64,000 nt of DNA from JBGAWK01 sp044227665 (GTDB lineage: Bacteria; Bacteroidota; Bacteroidia; Chitinophagales; JADIYW01), in assembly GCA_044227665.1 (NCBI GenBank), contig JBGAWK010000004.1, positions 34,663 to 98,662 of the forward strand, read 5' to 3'. Shown piece by piece: positions 1-9,958 of the stretch (its first letter is position 1; each line of letters starts with the position of its first letter). Below the pieces are notes generated by a model. The model was given only the letters and a program-made list of their open reading frames with translations, searched no databases and was not told the origin of the DNA. A program made the translations under genes and the position numbers.

Positions 1-1437
1 ATCATTAGCCATACACAGATATACAAGATTTGTAGATTCCTTGGGGATGGTTGTATCCTGCTGTAAGTCGCGAATTACAGCTATATAATCTTTAATCTCG
101 GCAAATTCCACATGCTTATTTCTCAATTTACGAGCATAATAGAAGATAATCATGAATACAAAAATGAATATGGATATCATAACTGTAAACCAGCCTCCAT
201 GCATTAATTTATCAAGGTTTGAAAGGAAAAATGCTCCTTCTACCATCACAAAGAATATAGTAAACATTGTAATAATTAATATTGATTTTCTCCTTGTAAT
301 AAATAAATAAGTGAGTAATGATGTAGTCATAAGCATATTTAGCGTAATTGCCAGACCATAAGCTGCTTCCATTTTTCCGGATTCTTTGAAAATGATTTGC
401 ACTAATAAACACCCCCCTAATAACAACCAATTTATGGCAGGAATATATATCTGCCCTTGGCTTTCTGAAGGATAAAGCACCTTGAAATTAGGCAAAAGTT
501 TAAGTTTTACAGCTTCATTTACCAAGGTAAATACACCACTTATCAAGGCTTGACTGGCAATAATTGTAGCTGCTGTGGCTACAAAAATTCCGTACGGCAA
601 GAACCATTCCGGCATCAAGGCATAAAATACTTTATTTTCGCCCCACTTTTGTCCTTCAAATTGTATTAGGTATGCTGCCTGTCCAAAATAACAGAGCAAC
701 AACATTACTTTCACAAACCCCCAACTCACTCTAATATTCTGTTTGCCACAGTGTCCCAAATCTGAATACAGAGCCTCTCCTCCCGTAGTGCATAAGAATA
801 CGGCTCCTAAGAATAGGAATCCCCCTTTTGTACCAAATATGAGATTAATCATATATTTGGGATGGAGTGCATTGATTACCTCAGGATGCTCAATAATTTG
901 TATAGTACCCAGAATACCTATCATGCAAAACCATATAAACATGATAGGGCCGAAAGCAGAACCCACTACTTTTGTCCCAAATTGCTGGAATAGAAATATT
1001 ATGATGATTATGGGTATTACGATATTCATAGTTTCAATATTGGGATTGAGTAATTGCAGTCCTTCTATAGCAGAGGAAATAGATATAGGAGGCGTGATAA
1101 AACCGTCAGCAATCAGGGTTGCGCAGCCTATGAGGGCAGGAAAAAGTACCCATTTTGCTTTATATCGGCGTACAAGAGCATAGAGTGCAAAAATTCCACC
1201 TTCACCCCTGTTATCATTATTCAGGGCGAGATACACATATTTTATGGTAGTAATAAAAAGCAAAGTCCAGAATACCGAAGAAACACCTCCATAGATCAAT
1301 TCCTTAGTAATCACATGATTGTGTATAATAGCAGTCATCACATATATAGGAGATGTACCTATATCACCGAAGATGATGCCCATAGTAATAAAAACACCTG
1401 CTAAAGTAAGTTTGTGTGTAGAAGAATGTCTGGACAT
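1..1437 (-). CDS. kup: Kup-family potassium uptake protein (3' end cut by window)
   Basis: Inner-membrane K+ uptake transporter, probably K+/H+ symport. The gene reads leftward from an ATG at 1435-1437 for 479 codons and runs off the window edge, so the C-terminus is missing. The N-terminus holds the Kup signature GIIFGDIGTSPIYV, followed by many hydrophobic segments; further typical stretches are NRGEGGIFALYAL and DGFITPPISI. The family is usually about 600-650 residues, so roughly three quarters is present. A TAnnTTTG-type promoter box lies at 1489-1496 on the minus strand. The gene diverges from the DUF922-like gene. Family assignment is secure from sequence; the ion specificity is known only from the family. 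Confidence 0.93.
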   Translation of the reverse strand, partial: MSRHSSTHKLTLAGVFITMGIIFGDIGTSPIYVMTAIIHNHVITKELIYGGVSSVFWTLLFITTIKYVYLALNNDNRGEGGIFALYALVRRYKAKWVLFPALIGCATLIADGFITPPISISSAIEGLQLLNPNIETMNIVIPIIIIIFLFQQFGTKVVGSAFGPIMFIWFCMIGILGTIQIIEHPEVINALHPKYMINLIFGTKGGFLFLGAVFLCTTGGEALYSDLGHCGKQNIRVSWGFVKVMLLLCYFGQAAYLIQFEGQKWGENKVFYALMPEWFLPYGIFVATAATIIASQALISGVFTLVNEAVKLKLLPNFKVLYPSESQGQIYIPAINWLLLGGCLLVQIIFKESGKMEAAYGLAITLNMLMTTSLLTYLFITRRKSILIITMFTIFFVMVEGAFFLSNLDKLMHGGWFTVMISIFIFVFMIIFYYARKLRNKHVEFAEIKDYIAVIRDLQQDTTIPKESTNLVYLCMAND

Positions 1438-1488
1438 ATAATATTTGTCAAATTATAGGATTGGTATGATATTTATGCAATATTAAAG

Positions 1489-1496
1489 CAAATATA
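1489..1496 (-). promoter_or_regulatory. Candidate Bacteroidota -7 box (TATATTTG) for kup
   Basis: The minus strand reads TATATTTG, matching the Bacteroidota -7 consensus TAnnTTTG, about 50 nt upstream of the kup start. No clear -33 TTTG element was seen. Confidence 0.45.
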
Positions 1497-1511
1497 CACG
1501 TGATTAAAATA

Positions 1512-2072
1512 ATGAAGACTATTTTTGAAATATTTGTCCTGGAGTTAAAATATATTATTTTTTATATATTATTTCTATATTTTCCCTTGTCAGTTGTGGC
1601 ACAAAAAGGAATAGTTTGGAATGAAAACGCTCCTTTGGAATGGGAAGATTATAAAGGAAAAGTCCCTATATCTAATATGGCAGCGACTACTGCATGTCAA
1701 ATAAAATTAGATATAAGCTGTGATGATGATATATTCACCTATACAATTACCGCCGTGATGATGCCTGAAAAGTCTTGGGTTAAGAAAAATTTGGCAGATG
1801 ATAACTTACTGGAACATGAACGTTTACATTTCGATATTTCTGAACTTTATGCCCGCAAAATCAGAGCAGCATTTGCCAATATACATACAGATTGCCATCA
1901 TTTTGATATTTACGACAAAATCATACATAAAATGGTAAAAGAAATGGAGGCAGTACAGCAACGGTATGACAAAGATACGAATCATGGCACTATCTATAGC
2001 CCACATGAGGTGTGGCGCAACAAGATAGCCCTAGAATTAGATGCACTGAAGGATTATGCCAGCACGCACTAG
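1512..2072 (+). CDS. DUF922-like putative secreted zinc protease
   Basis: Predicted exported protein of about 186 residues with an N-terminal hydrophobic segment (FYILFLYFPLSVVAQ). It carries an HExxH zinc-protease motif in EHERLHFDISELYARKI, and a W-x-D-Y-K-G stretch (LEWEDYKGKVP) near the start of the mature protein. Both match DUF922-type proteins, described as putative bacterial Zn-dependent proteases. The frame also opens with GTG at 1500; the ATG at 1512 is preferred because it leads directly into the signal peptide. The substrate is unknown. Its stop shares the palindrome CTAG with the stop of the convergent gene at 2069. Confidence 0.75.
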   Translation: MKTIFEIFVLELKYIIFYILFLYFPLSVVAQKGIVWNENAPLEWEDYKGKVPISNMAATTACQIKLDISCDDDIFTYTITAVMMPEKSWVKKNLADDNLLEHERLHFDISELYARKIRAAFANIHTDCHHFDIYDKIIHKMVKEMEAVQQRYDKDTNHGTIYSPHEVWRNKIALELDALKDYASTH

Positions 2073-2527
2073 ACTACTTCCAGCTGATATTCAAGGTAAG
2101 AATCCACTATGGACTGCGCGTAATCTTTGTCAAAATATATTTTATAACCAAATTTGGCAAAAACAGGATACCTGCCGTCAAGATTGTCCTTGTCCAAAAA
2201 GTTGTAACCACTAAGGTACAACTCTGTATCTTTGACTTTAATCTTATATACGAGGCGGTGTTCCCCTCTCTCCAATAGAGCCATTATCTCTTCTTTGGTA
2301 CAGGCTATATCTTTAGTAAGCTTAATTTGCCCTATATTTTCTCCATTAAAAGGCTTGTCCGTAAATACTAGATAGAAATTTTTTACATAACAACAAAGGC
2401 AATATAAATCTTTGTATATAATTGCTGGAGTATTGATATCACCTATCAGCCGAACCGGCATATCAAAATGTTTAAATAACTCTACTACTCTCTGATTTCT
2501 CCTGATGATGTCTTGTTCTGTTACCAT
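2069..2527 (-). CDS. Hypothetical protein, 152 aa
   Basis: I do not recognise this protein. It is a soluble-looking sequence of 152 residues with no signal peptide or membrane segment. It has a Cys-Leu-Cys-Cys cluster (LYCLCCYVKNF) around residues 42-53 and an aromatic-rich C-terminal half. Codon use resembles its neighbours and the ATG start is clear, so it is probably a real gene. It lies downstream of and co-directional with the TPR gene, about 35 bp apart, and may be its operon partner. The last four bases overlap the convergent DUF922-like gene tail to tail. Confidence 0.7.
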   Translation of the reverse strand: MVTEQDIIRRNQRVVELFKHFDMPVRLIGDINTPAIIYKDLYCLCCYVKNFYLVFTDKPFNGENIGQIKLTKDIACTKEEIMALLERGEHRLVYKIKVKDTELYLSGYNFLDKDNLDGRYPVFAKFGYKIYFDKDYAQSIVDSYLEYQLEVV

Positions 2528-2561
2528 TCTTTACTAAATAATCTATATATATAATAATTGT

Positions 2562-3365
2562 TCAATATCTAAAACAAAAATTTTTCATTTCTTGTTTAGC
2601 TTCTTCCAAACCTATTGATGAAGCTTTCTGCAAATCCATACATGCGGAGGACATCTGATTGAGGTTTTTTTTACATAGAGCCCTAAAGTAATAGGCCAAG
2701 GCATTTTCCTGTTCTTTCACGATAACACTATTAAAATCATTAAGAGCCGCCTCATAGTTTCCTAGATGGTAATTGGAGACAGCCCGACCATAATAGGCTT
2801 TGATATATGCTGGCTTCATCATAATGGCCAAATCATAATCTTCTTTCGCACTCTGATACTCTTTGAGTTGCATCTTAGCAGCAGCTCTACCTTCGTACGC
2901 CTGAAATATTGTATTATTCATGGCTATTACATTGGAGTAATCTACGGTAGCACCGAGGAAGTCTCCTTTGGCAAACTTACAGAAGGCTATGCAGTAGCTG
3001 GTACGCCAGTCAGATGGAGAAATATTGTGTGCCTTATTGGCATTAGCAAGAGCCTCATCATAATGCATTTCTTCCAGTAATATCCATGCTTTGAGCATAT
3101 ATCCATCCACATTTGAGGCATCTTCCTTGAGGCATTTATCCACCAATTTTAAAGCTGCTTTCAGATTGCCATCTTGGTATGCACGGTTGGCATCTACAAA
3201 ATATTTGATGGTATTATTATCCTCCAAAAGTTTTATGGGGGCGAGGAATTCAAAACCTTCGCCATAAGAGAAGGTATCCGTGCGGCTTATCAATACATCC
3301 GGCTGTGCGCATAGATTCCCTATAGAAATAAAAAATAAAAACGAAACTATGAAATGCACATACAT
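2562..3365 (-). CDS. Secreted TPR-repeat protein
   Basis: Exported protein with a signal peptide (MYVHFIVSFLFFISIGNLCAQ) followed by tandem tetratricopeptide repeats over roughly residues 50-250. These are visible as repeated AY..G.....A..D...A patterns, for example AYEGRAAAKMQLKEYQSAKE and AYYGRAVSNYHLGNYEAALN. TPR arrays are protein-interaction scaffolds; the partner is unknown. The frame extends upstream to a TTG at 3377, but the ATG at 3365 gives a better signal peptide. A TAACTTTG promoter box at 3392-3399 on the same strand overlaps the end of dnaE and gives a short leader, so the gene may be transcribed apart from dnaE. Confidence 0.82.
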   Translation of the reverse strand: MYVHFIVSFLFFISIGNLCAQPDVLISRTDTFSYGEGFEFLAPIKLLEDNNTIKYFVDANRAYQDGNLKAALKLVDKCLKEDASNVDGYMLKAWILLEEMHYDEALANANKAHNISPSDWRTSYCIAFCKFAKGDFLGATVDYSNVIAMNNTIFQAYEGRAAAKMQLKEYQSAKEDYDLAIMMKPAYIKAYYGRAVSNYHLGNYEAALNDFNSVIVKEQENALAYYFRALCKKNLNQMSSACMDLQKASSIGLEEAKQEMKNFCFRY

Positions 3366-3391
3366 GCCTATTGCCAAACTAAATTCGGATT

Positions 3392-3399
3392 CAAAGTTA
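3392..3399 (-). promoter_or_regulatory. Candidate -7 box (TAACTTTG) for the TPR gene
   Basis: The minus strand reads TAACTTTG, a match to TAnnTTTG, 27 nt upstream of the TPR gene ATG. It overlaps the stop region of dnaE. Confidence 0.4.
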
Positions 3400-6300
3400 G
3401 ATTATTTTTACTTTACAAGGTAAAAATTTAGATAAATTAAGGATAAAGGTCTCCGAAATTTCTACCATATATGACTTTGAATGAAATTGTAGCTTTTCAT
3501 TATTCTCATCTATAAGGTATAGATAAAATATTTTTTTACCCTTATTTTTTTTCAAAAGCTTAAATAAAATATCTATAAACTCATCATTCACATCCGTATA
3601 TAATGCCGCCACTACCATGCCCTTAGCTTTCAATTCCAAGACATCTTGTAAGTATTGTATATTGGAAATCTTGAACTCATACCTTTCATTATCATTATAG
3701 TATGGTCTCAAGAATCCTTGAAATAGGAGTCTGTTTCCTATTTCAAAATAGGACATAAACTTATTGTAATCCTCGCTAAAGAACCTTAATTCCATATCTC
3801 CTTCCAAATCTTCTATTTTCACTATGGCAAAATACCTTCCTTTGCTATCCATCTTTTTCTGCACATCAGTGATGAGTGCCGCTACCGCAATGCTATTGCG
3901 GTTTTTGAAATCCATAATATTACTCAATGTAGCCTGCGCATACATGCTAATAGTGATATCAAACTCATCCAAAGGGTGTCCTGTAAGATAGATACCCATC
4001 ACTTCCTTCTCCTTCTGAAGACGTGTGAAGTCATCATATTTATTAGCATGGGGAACATCCGGCGGAATAATCATATCATCTGAATTACCCCCAAACAATG
4101 AAATAGTACTTGACTCTTTCTGTTGCTTATATTGATTGCCGAAACGTATGAGTCTATCTACATAGCTACCACCATCCTTATTTTCTACAAAATATTGTGC
4201 TCTATGGATATTGGCAAAACTGTCGAAAGCCCCGGCTTGCGCAAGCATCTCTATATTTTTTTTATTTACGGCTCGAAGATTTACCCTTTTGACGAAGTCG
4301 AATACGTCTTCAAAGCTTCCATTTGCCTCTCGTTCTGATATTATTCCAGAGACTGCTGCCTCTCCTACCCCTTTTATTGCTGACAGGGCATAGCGAATTT
4401 CGCCTTTCTTGTTGACAGCAAATTTTATATCACTCTCATTGATATCGGGTCCCAAGATAGCTATATTCATGCGGCGACATTCATTCATAAAGAAGTATAT
4501 ATCCTTTACGTTGTTCATATTATGCGACAATACTGCCGCCATGAACTCTGCCGGATAGTGCGCCTTGAGATATGCAGTATGGAAAGCAATATAGGCATAG
4601 CATGTAGAGTGCGACTTATTGAAAGCATAAGATGCAAATGCTTCCCAGTCTGTCCATACTTTTTCTAGTACTTGTACATCCAATCCTCTCTGTTGTGCTC
4701 CTTCCATAAATTGTGGCTTCAGCGAGTCCAGTTTCACTTTGTCTTTCTTGCCCATAGCCTTGCGGAGGTCATCGGCACGGGCCTTAGAAAATCCTCCCAA
4801 TTTTTGGGACAGCAACATCACTTGCTCCTGATATACTGTAATCCCATAGGTATCCTTCAGATACTCTTCCATCTCTGGAAGGTCATAGTGTACAGTCTCC
4901 TTACCATGCTTGCGCTTTATATAGTTTGGAATATATTCCATAGGTCCTGGCCTGAAAAGGGCATTCATGGCGATGAGGTCTTCAAAGCAGTCCGGCTTCA
5001 AATCTTTGAGATGCTTTTGCATACCTTCGCTTTCAAACTGGAAAGTGCCTATAGTTTCTCCTCTCTGGTATAATTCGTAGGTTTTGCTGTCATCCAGAGG
5101 AATCTCGTCTAGGTCTAATTTTGTGCCATAATTTTTCTCTATCAATTGTACAGCAAAGTTTAAGATAGTAAGTGTTTTCAGCCCTAGAAAGTCCATCTTC
5201 AACATTCCAGCACTTTCTATATACTTACCATCAAACTGTGTGACAAGTAAGTCCGAGTCTTTGGCTTTGCATACTGGAACAAAATTCTTTATGTCTCCAG
5301 GTGCTATAATTACGCCGGCGGCATGTATGCCTCTATTGCGTATAGAGCCTTCAAGCTCTTCTGCGAGCTGTAGGGTCTGCCCTCGCAATGTGGTATCATT
5401 CTCTCTAATATCTTTGAGTTCCGGTACATCACTATAAGCAGTCTTTAGGGTAATCTTGGGCACTTCCGGCACTAATTTCGCCAACTTGTCAGACTCTGAA
5501 AGTGGCAATTTAAGCACTCTGGCTACATCTCTTATAGCACTCTTTGCTGCCATGGTGCCATAAGTGATAATTTGTGCTACCTGACTTTGTCCATACTTAT
5601 GGATGACATAGTCTATAACCTTCTGCCTGCCTACATCATCAAAGTCTATATCCATATCAGGCATAGATACTCTTTCGGGATTAAGAAAGCGCTCAAAGAG
5701 GAGATTATACTTTATAGGATCTACATTGGTAATTCCTATGGCATAGGCTACCGCAGAGCCTGAGGCAGATCCTCTCCCAGGACCTACAGCTACCCCTAAT
5801 CGCTTGGCTTCACCTATAAAGTCCTGAACTATAAGGAAATACCCCGGAAACTTCATGTCTCGTATTACTGAAAGTTCAAAATCCAACCGCTCCTTTATAG
5901 AAATAGGTATGAGGTCTCCCCACCTTCTCTTTGCGCCATCATAAGTGAGAAACTCCAGATAATCATCTTGTGTGGCGAAAGATTCCGGTATAGTATATGC
6001 GGGCAGCAATACATCTCGTTCCAAGGAAAGATGCTGTACCTTCTCCGCTATTTCTAATGTATTTTCTATAGCCTCTGGTATATCTTTGAAGAGTTCCTTC
6101 ATCTCTTCCTGAGTTTTGAAGAAGAACTGGTCGTTGGCAAATTTAAATCTGTCGGGGTCGCTGATGTCTTTGCCAGTTTGCAGACACAACAATATATCAT
6201 GGGCTTTGGCATCAGCCAAATTCACATAATGTGAGTCATTGGTAGCAATGATTTTTATATCATTCTTACGCGCCAGCTTTACCAATACTTGATTTACAGC

Positions 6301-6876
6301 TTCTTGACTCCATCCTGTACCATCTATATCTTCGATATGATGACGCTGTAATTCTATATAGTAGTCATCCCCAAATATTTCCCGCCACTCCATCAGTATC
6401 TTCTCGGCTTCCTCCTCACCTTTGTGGATGATGGCTTGAGGCACTTCGGCACCTATACAGCAGGAGGTAGCGATAATCCCTTCCGCATACTGCTTTATCA
6501 GTGATTTATCTACTCTGGGGAAATCATTGTACAATCCATCTATAAACCCCAATGATACTATTTGCATTAAATTACTGTACCCTTTGGCGTTCTTTGCCAT
6601 TAGCAATTGATGGTATCTTTTATCTCGGACATCTCTAGTAAATTTTTTCTGGAATCTATCTTCAACCACATACACTTCACAGCCTAATATTGGTTTTATC
6701 TTATATTTTTTTGCTGTAGAAAAAAATTTAAAAACTCCAAACATATTGCCATGATCCGTAATGGCTGCCGCAGGCATACCATTGGCAGCAGCCTTCTTCA
6801 GCATCACATCTATATCAGAGGCACCGTCCAATAAGGAATATTGGGTATGGCAATGCAAATGGGCAAAATCACACAT
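3397..6876 (-). CDS. dnaE: DNA polymerase III alpha subunit
   Basis: Catalytic subunit of the replicative DNA polymerase. The 1159-residue protein starts with the PHP domain (HLHCHTQYSLLDGAS, then ITDHGNMFGVF). The polymerase active site follows at residues about 405-414 (MPDMDIDFDD, the catalytic Asp pair), with the palm/fingers region containing FQFESEGMQKHLKDL and RPGPMEYIPNYI. A C-terminal OB-fold region starts near residue 970. The length is normal for DnaE and there is no intein insertion. Identification is secure. The short gap to the TPR gene downstream would allow co-transcription. Confidence 0.97.
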   Translation of the reverse strand: MCDFAHLHCHTQYSLLDGASDIDVMLKKAAANGMPAAAITDHGNMFGVFKFFSTAKKYKIKPILGCEVYVVEDRFQKKFTRDVRDKRYHQLLMAKNAKGYSNLMQIVSLGFIDGLYNDFPRVDKSLIKQYAEGIIATSCCIGAEVPQAIIHKGEEEAEKILMEWREIFGDDYYIELQRHHIEDIDGTGWSQEAVNQVLVKLARKNDIKIIATNDSHYVNLADAKAHDILLCLQTGKDISDPDRFKFANDQFFFKTQEEMKELFKDIPEAIENTLEIAEKVQHLSLERDVLLPAYTIPESFATQDDYLEFLTYDGAKRRWGDLIPISIKERLDFELSVIRDMKFPGYFLIVQDFIGEAKRLGVAVGPGRGSASGSAVAYAIGITNVDPIKYNLLFERFLNPERVSMPDMDIDFDDVGRQKVIDYVIHKYGQSQVAQIITYGTMAAKSAIRDVARVLKLPLSESDKLAKLVPEVPKITLKTAYSDVPELKDIRENDTTLRGQTLQLAEELEGSIRNRGIHAAGVIIAPGDIKNFVPVCKAKDSDLLVTQFDGKYIESAGMLKMDFLGLKTLTILNFAVQLIEKNYGTKLDLDEIPLDDSKTYELYQRGETIGTFQFESEGMQKHLKDLKPDCFEDLIAMNALFRPGPMEYIPNYIKRKHGKETVHYDLPEMEEYLKDTYGITVYQEQVMLLSQKLGGFSKARADDLRKAMGKKDKVKLDSLKPQFMEGAQQRGLDVQVLEKVWTDWEAFASYAFNKSHSTCYAYIAFHTAYLKAHYPAEFMAAVLSHNMNNVKDIYFFMNECRRMNIAILGPDINESDIKFAVNKKGEIRYALSAIKGVGEAAVSGIISEREANGSFEDVFDFVKRVNLRAVNKKNIEMLAQAGAFDSFANIHRAQYFVENKDGGSYVDRLIRFGNQYKQQKESSTISLFGGNSDDMIIPPDVPHANKYDDFTRLQKEKEVMGIYLTGHPLDEFDITISMYAQATLSNIMDFKNRNSIAVAALITDVQKKMDSKGRYFAIVKIEDLEGDMELRFFSEDYNKFMSYFEIGNRLLFQGFLRPYYNDNERYEFKISNIQYLQDVLELKAKGMVVAALYTDVNDEFIDILFKLLKKNKGKKIFYLYLIDENNEKLQFHSKSYMVEISETFILNLSKFLPCKVKII

Positions 6877-6935
6877 AATAACTATCTCTCCAAATATCCC
6901 TACTTATGAGGAGTACAGCAAGAGGATTGCAATAT

Positions 6936-7832
6936 TTATTTTTGCACAGTCTTTTCGGTGATAAGATTTTGGGATAAATCCATGTCTTCATGATTATTTG
7001 CAGAAATTACGCCCTGATCTTCCAATTTCTTTACCAAATAATATATTTGCTCCTTCACTTTGAAAGTAGTTGCAGTAGAATGGCCTACCGCAATATTAAA
7101 GCGAAGAATAAGTGTTACACTACCATTATCAAATTCCTTGAGATATACTGACGGTTGCGGTGCATTTAGGATTTCCGGCATAGCCTTCAGAAGTATCCAA
7201 ATTTCTTCACGGAGTGCTGAAATATCTATATTAGGTTTTACCTGAAATTCTATATCCGATTGCACACTACCGAGTTTAGTATAATTTGTTAGAATTTCGC
7301 CTGTAAGCTTTCCATTTGGAATAATCACAGTCTTATTATCGTTCGTAATCATGATGGAATTAAATAATTGGATTTCTCTGACTCTACCCACTTTATTATG
7401 TGCTTCAATCACGTCGCCAATTTTGAAAGGTTTGAACATGATTATAAGTACACCTCCGGCAAAATTTGCCAAACTACCCTGTAATGCAAGACCTATGGCA
7501 AAGGATGCAGCACCTAATACAGCAACAATTGATGTAGTTTGTATGCCTACAATATTCAATACTACCAAAATCAGAGCTCCCCTCAATCCAAAATGAATCA
7601 GATTCTTCATAAAAGACTTTAGTGAAGCATCCATTTTCTTGTAATGTTCTAGCCTTTCATCAAATTTTTCTAAAATTTTGTTGATTATCCACCACCCTAA
7701 TGCCAAGATTACAACTGCTGCTGCAATTTGGACGATATAATGCAATGAATTTGAAAACAATGTGTTTATTTGTTCATCGGCACCTTTACCTAAGATTTTA
7801 GACAACAAACCTTCTCTATTACTATATTTCAT
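6936..7832 (-). CDS. MscS-family mechanosensitive channel
   Basis: Small-conductance mechanosensitive channel of the inner membrane that releases solutes on osmotic downshock. The 298-residue protein has N-terminal transmembrane helices (about residues 30-52, 70-95 and 97-130). The pore-lining third helix is rich in Gly and Ala (VLGAASFAIGLALQGSLANF), as in MscS, and is followed by the beta domain (FKIGDVIEAHNKVGRVREI). Length and layout match E. coli MscS. It sits upstream of dnaE on the same strand, about 60 bp away. No functional link to dnaE is implied. Confidence 0.92.
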   Translation of the reverse strand: MKYSNREGLLSKILGKGADEQINTLFSNSLHYIVQIAAAVVILALGWWIINKILEKFDERLEHYKKMDASLKSFMKNLIHFGLRGALILVVLNIVGIQTTSIVAVLGAASFAIGLALQGSLANFAGGVLIIMFKPFKIGDVIEAHNKVGRVREIQLFNSIMITNDNKTVIIPNGKLTGEILTNYTKLGSVQSDIEFQVKPNIDISALREEIWILLKAMPEILNAPQPSVYLKEFDNGSVTLILRFNIAVGHSTATTFKVKEQIYYLVKKLEDQGVISANNHEDMDLSQNLITEKTVQK

Positions 7833-7964
7833 CGGAAAATAAAAAATTTATACAGTGTTATTTCAATTTAACGAAAGTAAAAAATAAAAGTAAACATTTT
7901 GTCATGATATAATTAACATTCACGATTTTAATTAGTTTGCAATTATTTCATTAAATTTGATACC

Positions 7965-7972
7965 TATATTTG
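7965..7972 (+). promoter_or_regulatory. Candidate -7 box (TATATTTG) upstream of the Lrp gene
   Basis: TATATTTG, a TAnnTTTG match, lies in the AT-rich gap about 70 nt upstream of the Lrp/AsnC gene. A TTTG sits at 7936-7939, but the spacing (25 nt) is longer than the usual 19-21. Confidence 0.4.
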
Positions 7973-8043
7973 CCCTATAATTTTAAAATGCTTGTTTTTT
8001 TGAAATTATTTTATTTTTATTTATATTACAAAATAAATTACAA

Positions 8044-8523
8044 ATGGCAAAGTTTAATTTAGATCAGACAGACGTAAAAATTTTAAGTTACTTGATGGAA
8101 GATGCCAAAATGCCTTATACAGACATTGCAAAGGCATTATTTATCTCCAGTGGCACAGTACATGTACGTATCAAAAAATTGGAAGAGATGGGCGTCATCA
8201 AAAGTTCTAATCTCCATATCAACCAAAGTACTATGGGCTTTGACATCACAGCCTTTCTAGGCATATATCTGAGTAAAAGTTCAAAATATAGTGTGGTAGC
8301 CAAAGAACTGGAAAAAATATCAGAAGTCATTGAACTAAACTATACTACAGGCATGTACTCTATGTTTGTAAAAGTAGTATGCAAAGATACGAAACATCTA
8401 CGTGACCTTCTTCACGACAAGATACAGCAGATAGAAGATATCACTCGCACAGAGACTTTTATTATATTGGAAGAGAGCATAATCAGACCTATCCAATTGG
8501 ATGCCGATGAATATCCAGAATAG
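8044..8523 (+). CDS. Lrp/AsnC-family transcriptional regulator
   Basis: DNA-binding regulator of the feast/famine family, 159 residues, the usual length. The N-terminal winged helix-turn-helix spans about residues 5-60 (LDQTDVKILSYLMEDAKMPY, then SSGTVHVRIKKLEEMGVI). The C-terminal RAM ligand-binding and oligomerisation domain spans about residues 65-150. It lies just upstream of and co-directional with a cystathionine beta-synthase gene, 61 bp apart. Control of that amino-acid gene is a reasonable inference but is not shown by the sequence. The effector is unknown. Confidence 0.92.
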   Translation: MAKFNLDQTDVKILSYLMEDAKMPYTDIAKALFISSGTVHVRIKKLEEMGVIKSSNLHINQSTMGFDITAFLGIYLSKSSKYSVVAKELEKISEVIELNYTTGMYSMFVKVVCKDTKHLRDLLHDKIQQIEDITRTETFIILEESIIRPIQLDADEYPE

Positions 8524-8572
8524 TTTTCTACTTATGTAGATTCTTTTTCTTAGAATATGTAAATGCTAATAA

Positions 8573-8580
8573 TATTTTTG
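8573..8580 (+). promoter_or_regulatory. Candidate -7 box (TATTTTTG) for the CBS gene
   Basis: TATTTTTG matches TAnnTTTG and ends only 4 nt before the ATG at 8585. If used, the transcript would be leaderless or nearly so. Confidence 0.4.
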
Positions 8581-8584
8581 CGCT

Positions 8585-9958
8585 ATGCAAGTTTATGAGA
8601 ATATTTTAGGGACAATAGGTAATACGCCTATCGTAAAAATCAATAGGATAACGGCAGATATCCCTGCACAAATATATGTAAAGATAGAGACTACCAATCC
8701 CGGCAACTCTATCAAAGATCGCATGGCACTAAAGATGGTAGAAGATGCTGAAGCCTCTGGCAAATTAAAGCCAGGAGGCACTATCATAGAATGTACTTCT
8801 GGCAACACAGGTATGGGACTGGCTATAGCCGCTTGTGTAAAGGGCTATAAATGCATATTTACCACTACCGACAAGCAATCAAAGGAAAAAGTTGATATCC
8901 TCAGAGCCTTCGGTGCTGAAGTTATTGTATGCCCCACAAATGTTACCGCCGAAGACCCTCGCTCCTACTATGCCGTTGCACAGCGCCTCTCTAAGGAGAT
9001 ACCTAACAGTGTATGGATGAACCAGTATGACAACCTCTCCAATCGCCAAGCACATTATGAACAGACCGGCCCCGAGCTATGGAGACAGACTGACGGCAAA
9101 ATAACGCATCTTGTAGTAGGTGTAGGCACAGGTGGGACTATCTCCGGTGCAGGCAAATACCTGAAAGAACAAAATCCCCATATCAAAATGTGGGGTATAG
9201 ACACGTATGGTTCTGTATTTAAGAAATATCATGAAACGGGTATCTTTGATACAAATGAAATATACCCCTACAGCACAGAAGGTATTGGAGAAGACATATT
9301 ACCCGAAAATGTGGACTTCAGCGTTATAGACTACTTCGAGAAAGTTACAGATAAGGATGCCGCCATCATGACAAGAAGGCTGGCAAGAGAGGAAGGTATA
9401 TTTGTAGGCAACTCCGCTGGTTCGGCAGTCGCAGGTTTACTTCAGCTCAAAGACAAATTGGCAAAAGATGACTTTGTAGTCATCATTCTGCACGATCACG
9501 GCTCTAGATATATGGCCAAAATATTTAATGACGACTGGATGCGAGAAAGAGGATTTCTGCCTCCTCTACAACTTCAAAAGACACCTTCGGTAAAAGATAT
9601 TTTAGCAAAGAAACACAATAAAAACTTCCACAGCCTACAAGCTACTGCCACGCTGGAAGATGCGCTAAAGCTCTTCAAAGATCAAGACATCTCTCAGATT
9701 CCCGTAGCAGATGGAGACAAATTCATCGGCAGCATTAGTGAAAAAAATATTCTCAAGTTGCTCATAGAATCCCCGGAAAGTAGAAATGCGCCATTGGATT
9801 CGCACCTGTCACCTCCTTTTCCTACTGTACAATTACACGACGATTTGGCAAAGGTTTCCAATATGATTACCAAAGAAAATTCGGCAGTACTGGTATATGA
9901 CAATGATGCCAGACCACACCTTATCACGCAATACGACCTTATCCAAAATATTGCATAA
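8585..9958 (+). CDS. Cystathionine beta-synthase, PLP enzyme with CBS pair
   Basis: PLP-dependent fold-type II enzyme that condenses homocysteine and serine to cystathionine in transsulfuration; O-acetylserine-dependent cysteine synthase activity is a possible alternative. The 457 residues comprise the catalytic domain (about 1-330) and a C-terminal pair of CBS regulatory domains (about 340-457). The PLP lysine is Lys44 in NPGNSIKDRMA, and the phosphate/substrate loops TSGNTGMGLA and GVGTGGTISGAGKY are intact. The CBS tandem supports the cystathionine beta-synthase call over plain cysteine synthase. The stop overlaps the next ATG by one base. Confidence 0.92.
   Translation: MQVYENILGTIGNTPIVKINRITADIPAQIYVKIETTNPGNSIKDRMALKMVEDAEASGKLKPGGTIIECTSGNTGMGLAIAACVKGYKCIFTTTDKQSKEKVDILRAFGAEVIVCPTNVTAEDPRSYYAVAQRLSKEIPNSVWMNQYDNLSNRQAHYEQTGPELWRQTDGKITHLVVGVGTGGTISGAGKYLKEQNPHIKMWGIDTYGSVFKKYHETGIFDTNEIYPYSTEGIGEDILPENVDFSVIDYFEKVTDKDAAIMTRRLAREEGIFVGNSAGSAVAGLLQLKDKLAKDDFVVIILHDHGSRYMAKIFNDDWMRERGFLPPLQLQKTPSVKDILAKKHNKNFHSLQATATLEDALKLFKDQDISQIPVADGDKFIGSISEKNILKLLIESPESRNAPLDSHLSPPFPTVQLHDDLAKVSNMITKENSAVLVYDNDARPHLITQYDLIQNIA

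Noticed and set aside
743..1183. Open frame of 146 codons on the plus strand
   Set aside because: It is antisense to kup, whose motifs are clear on the minus strand; low-complexity composition and no family signal.
3397..6876. Intein or split in dnaE
   Set aside because: The polymerase motifs run without an insertion and the length is normal.
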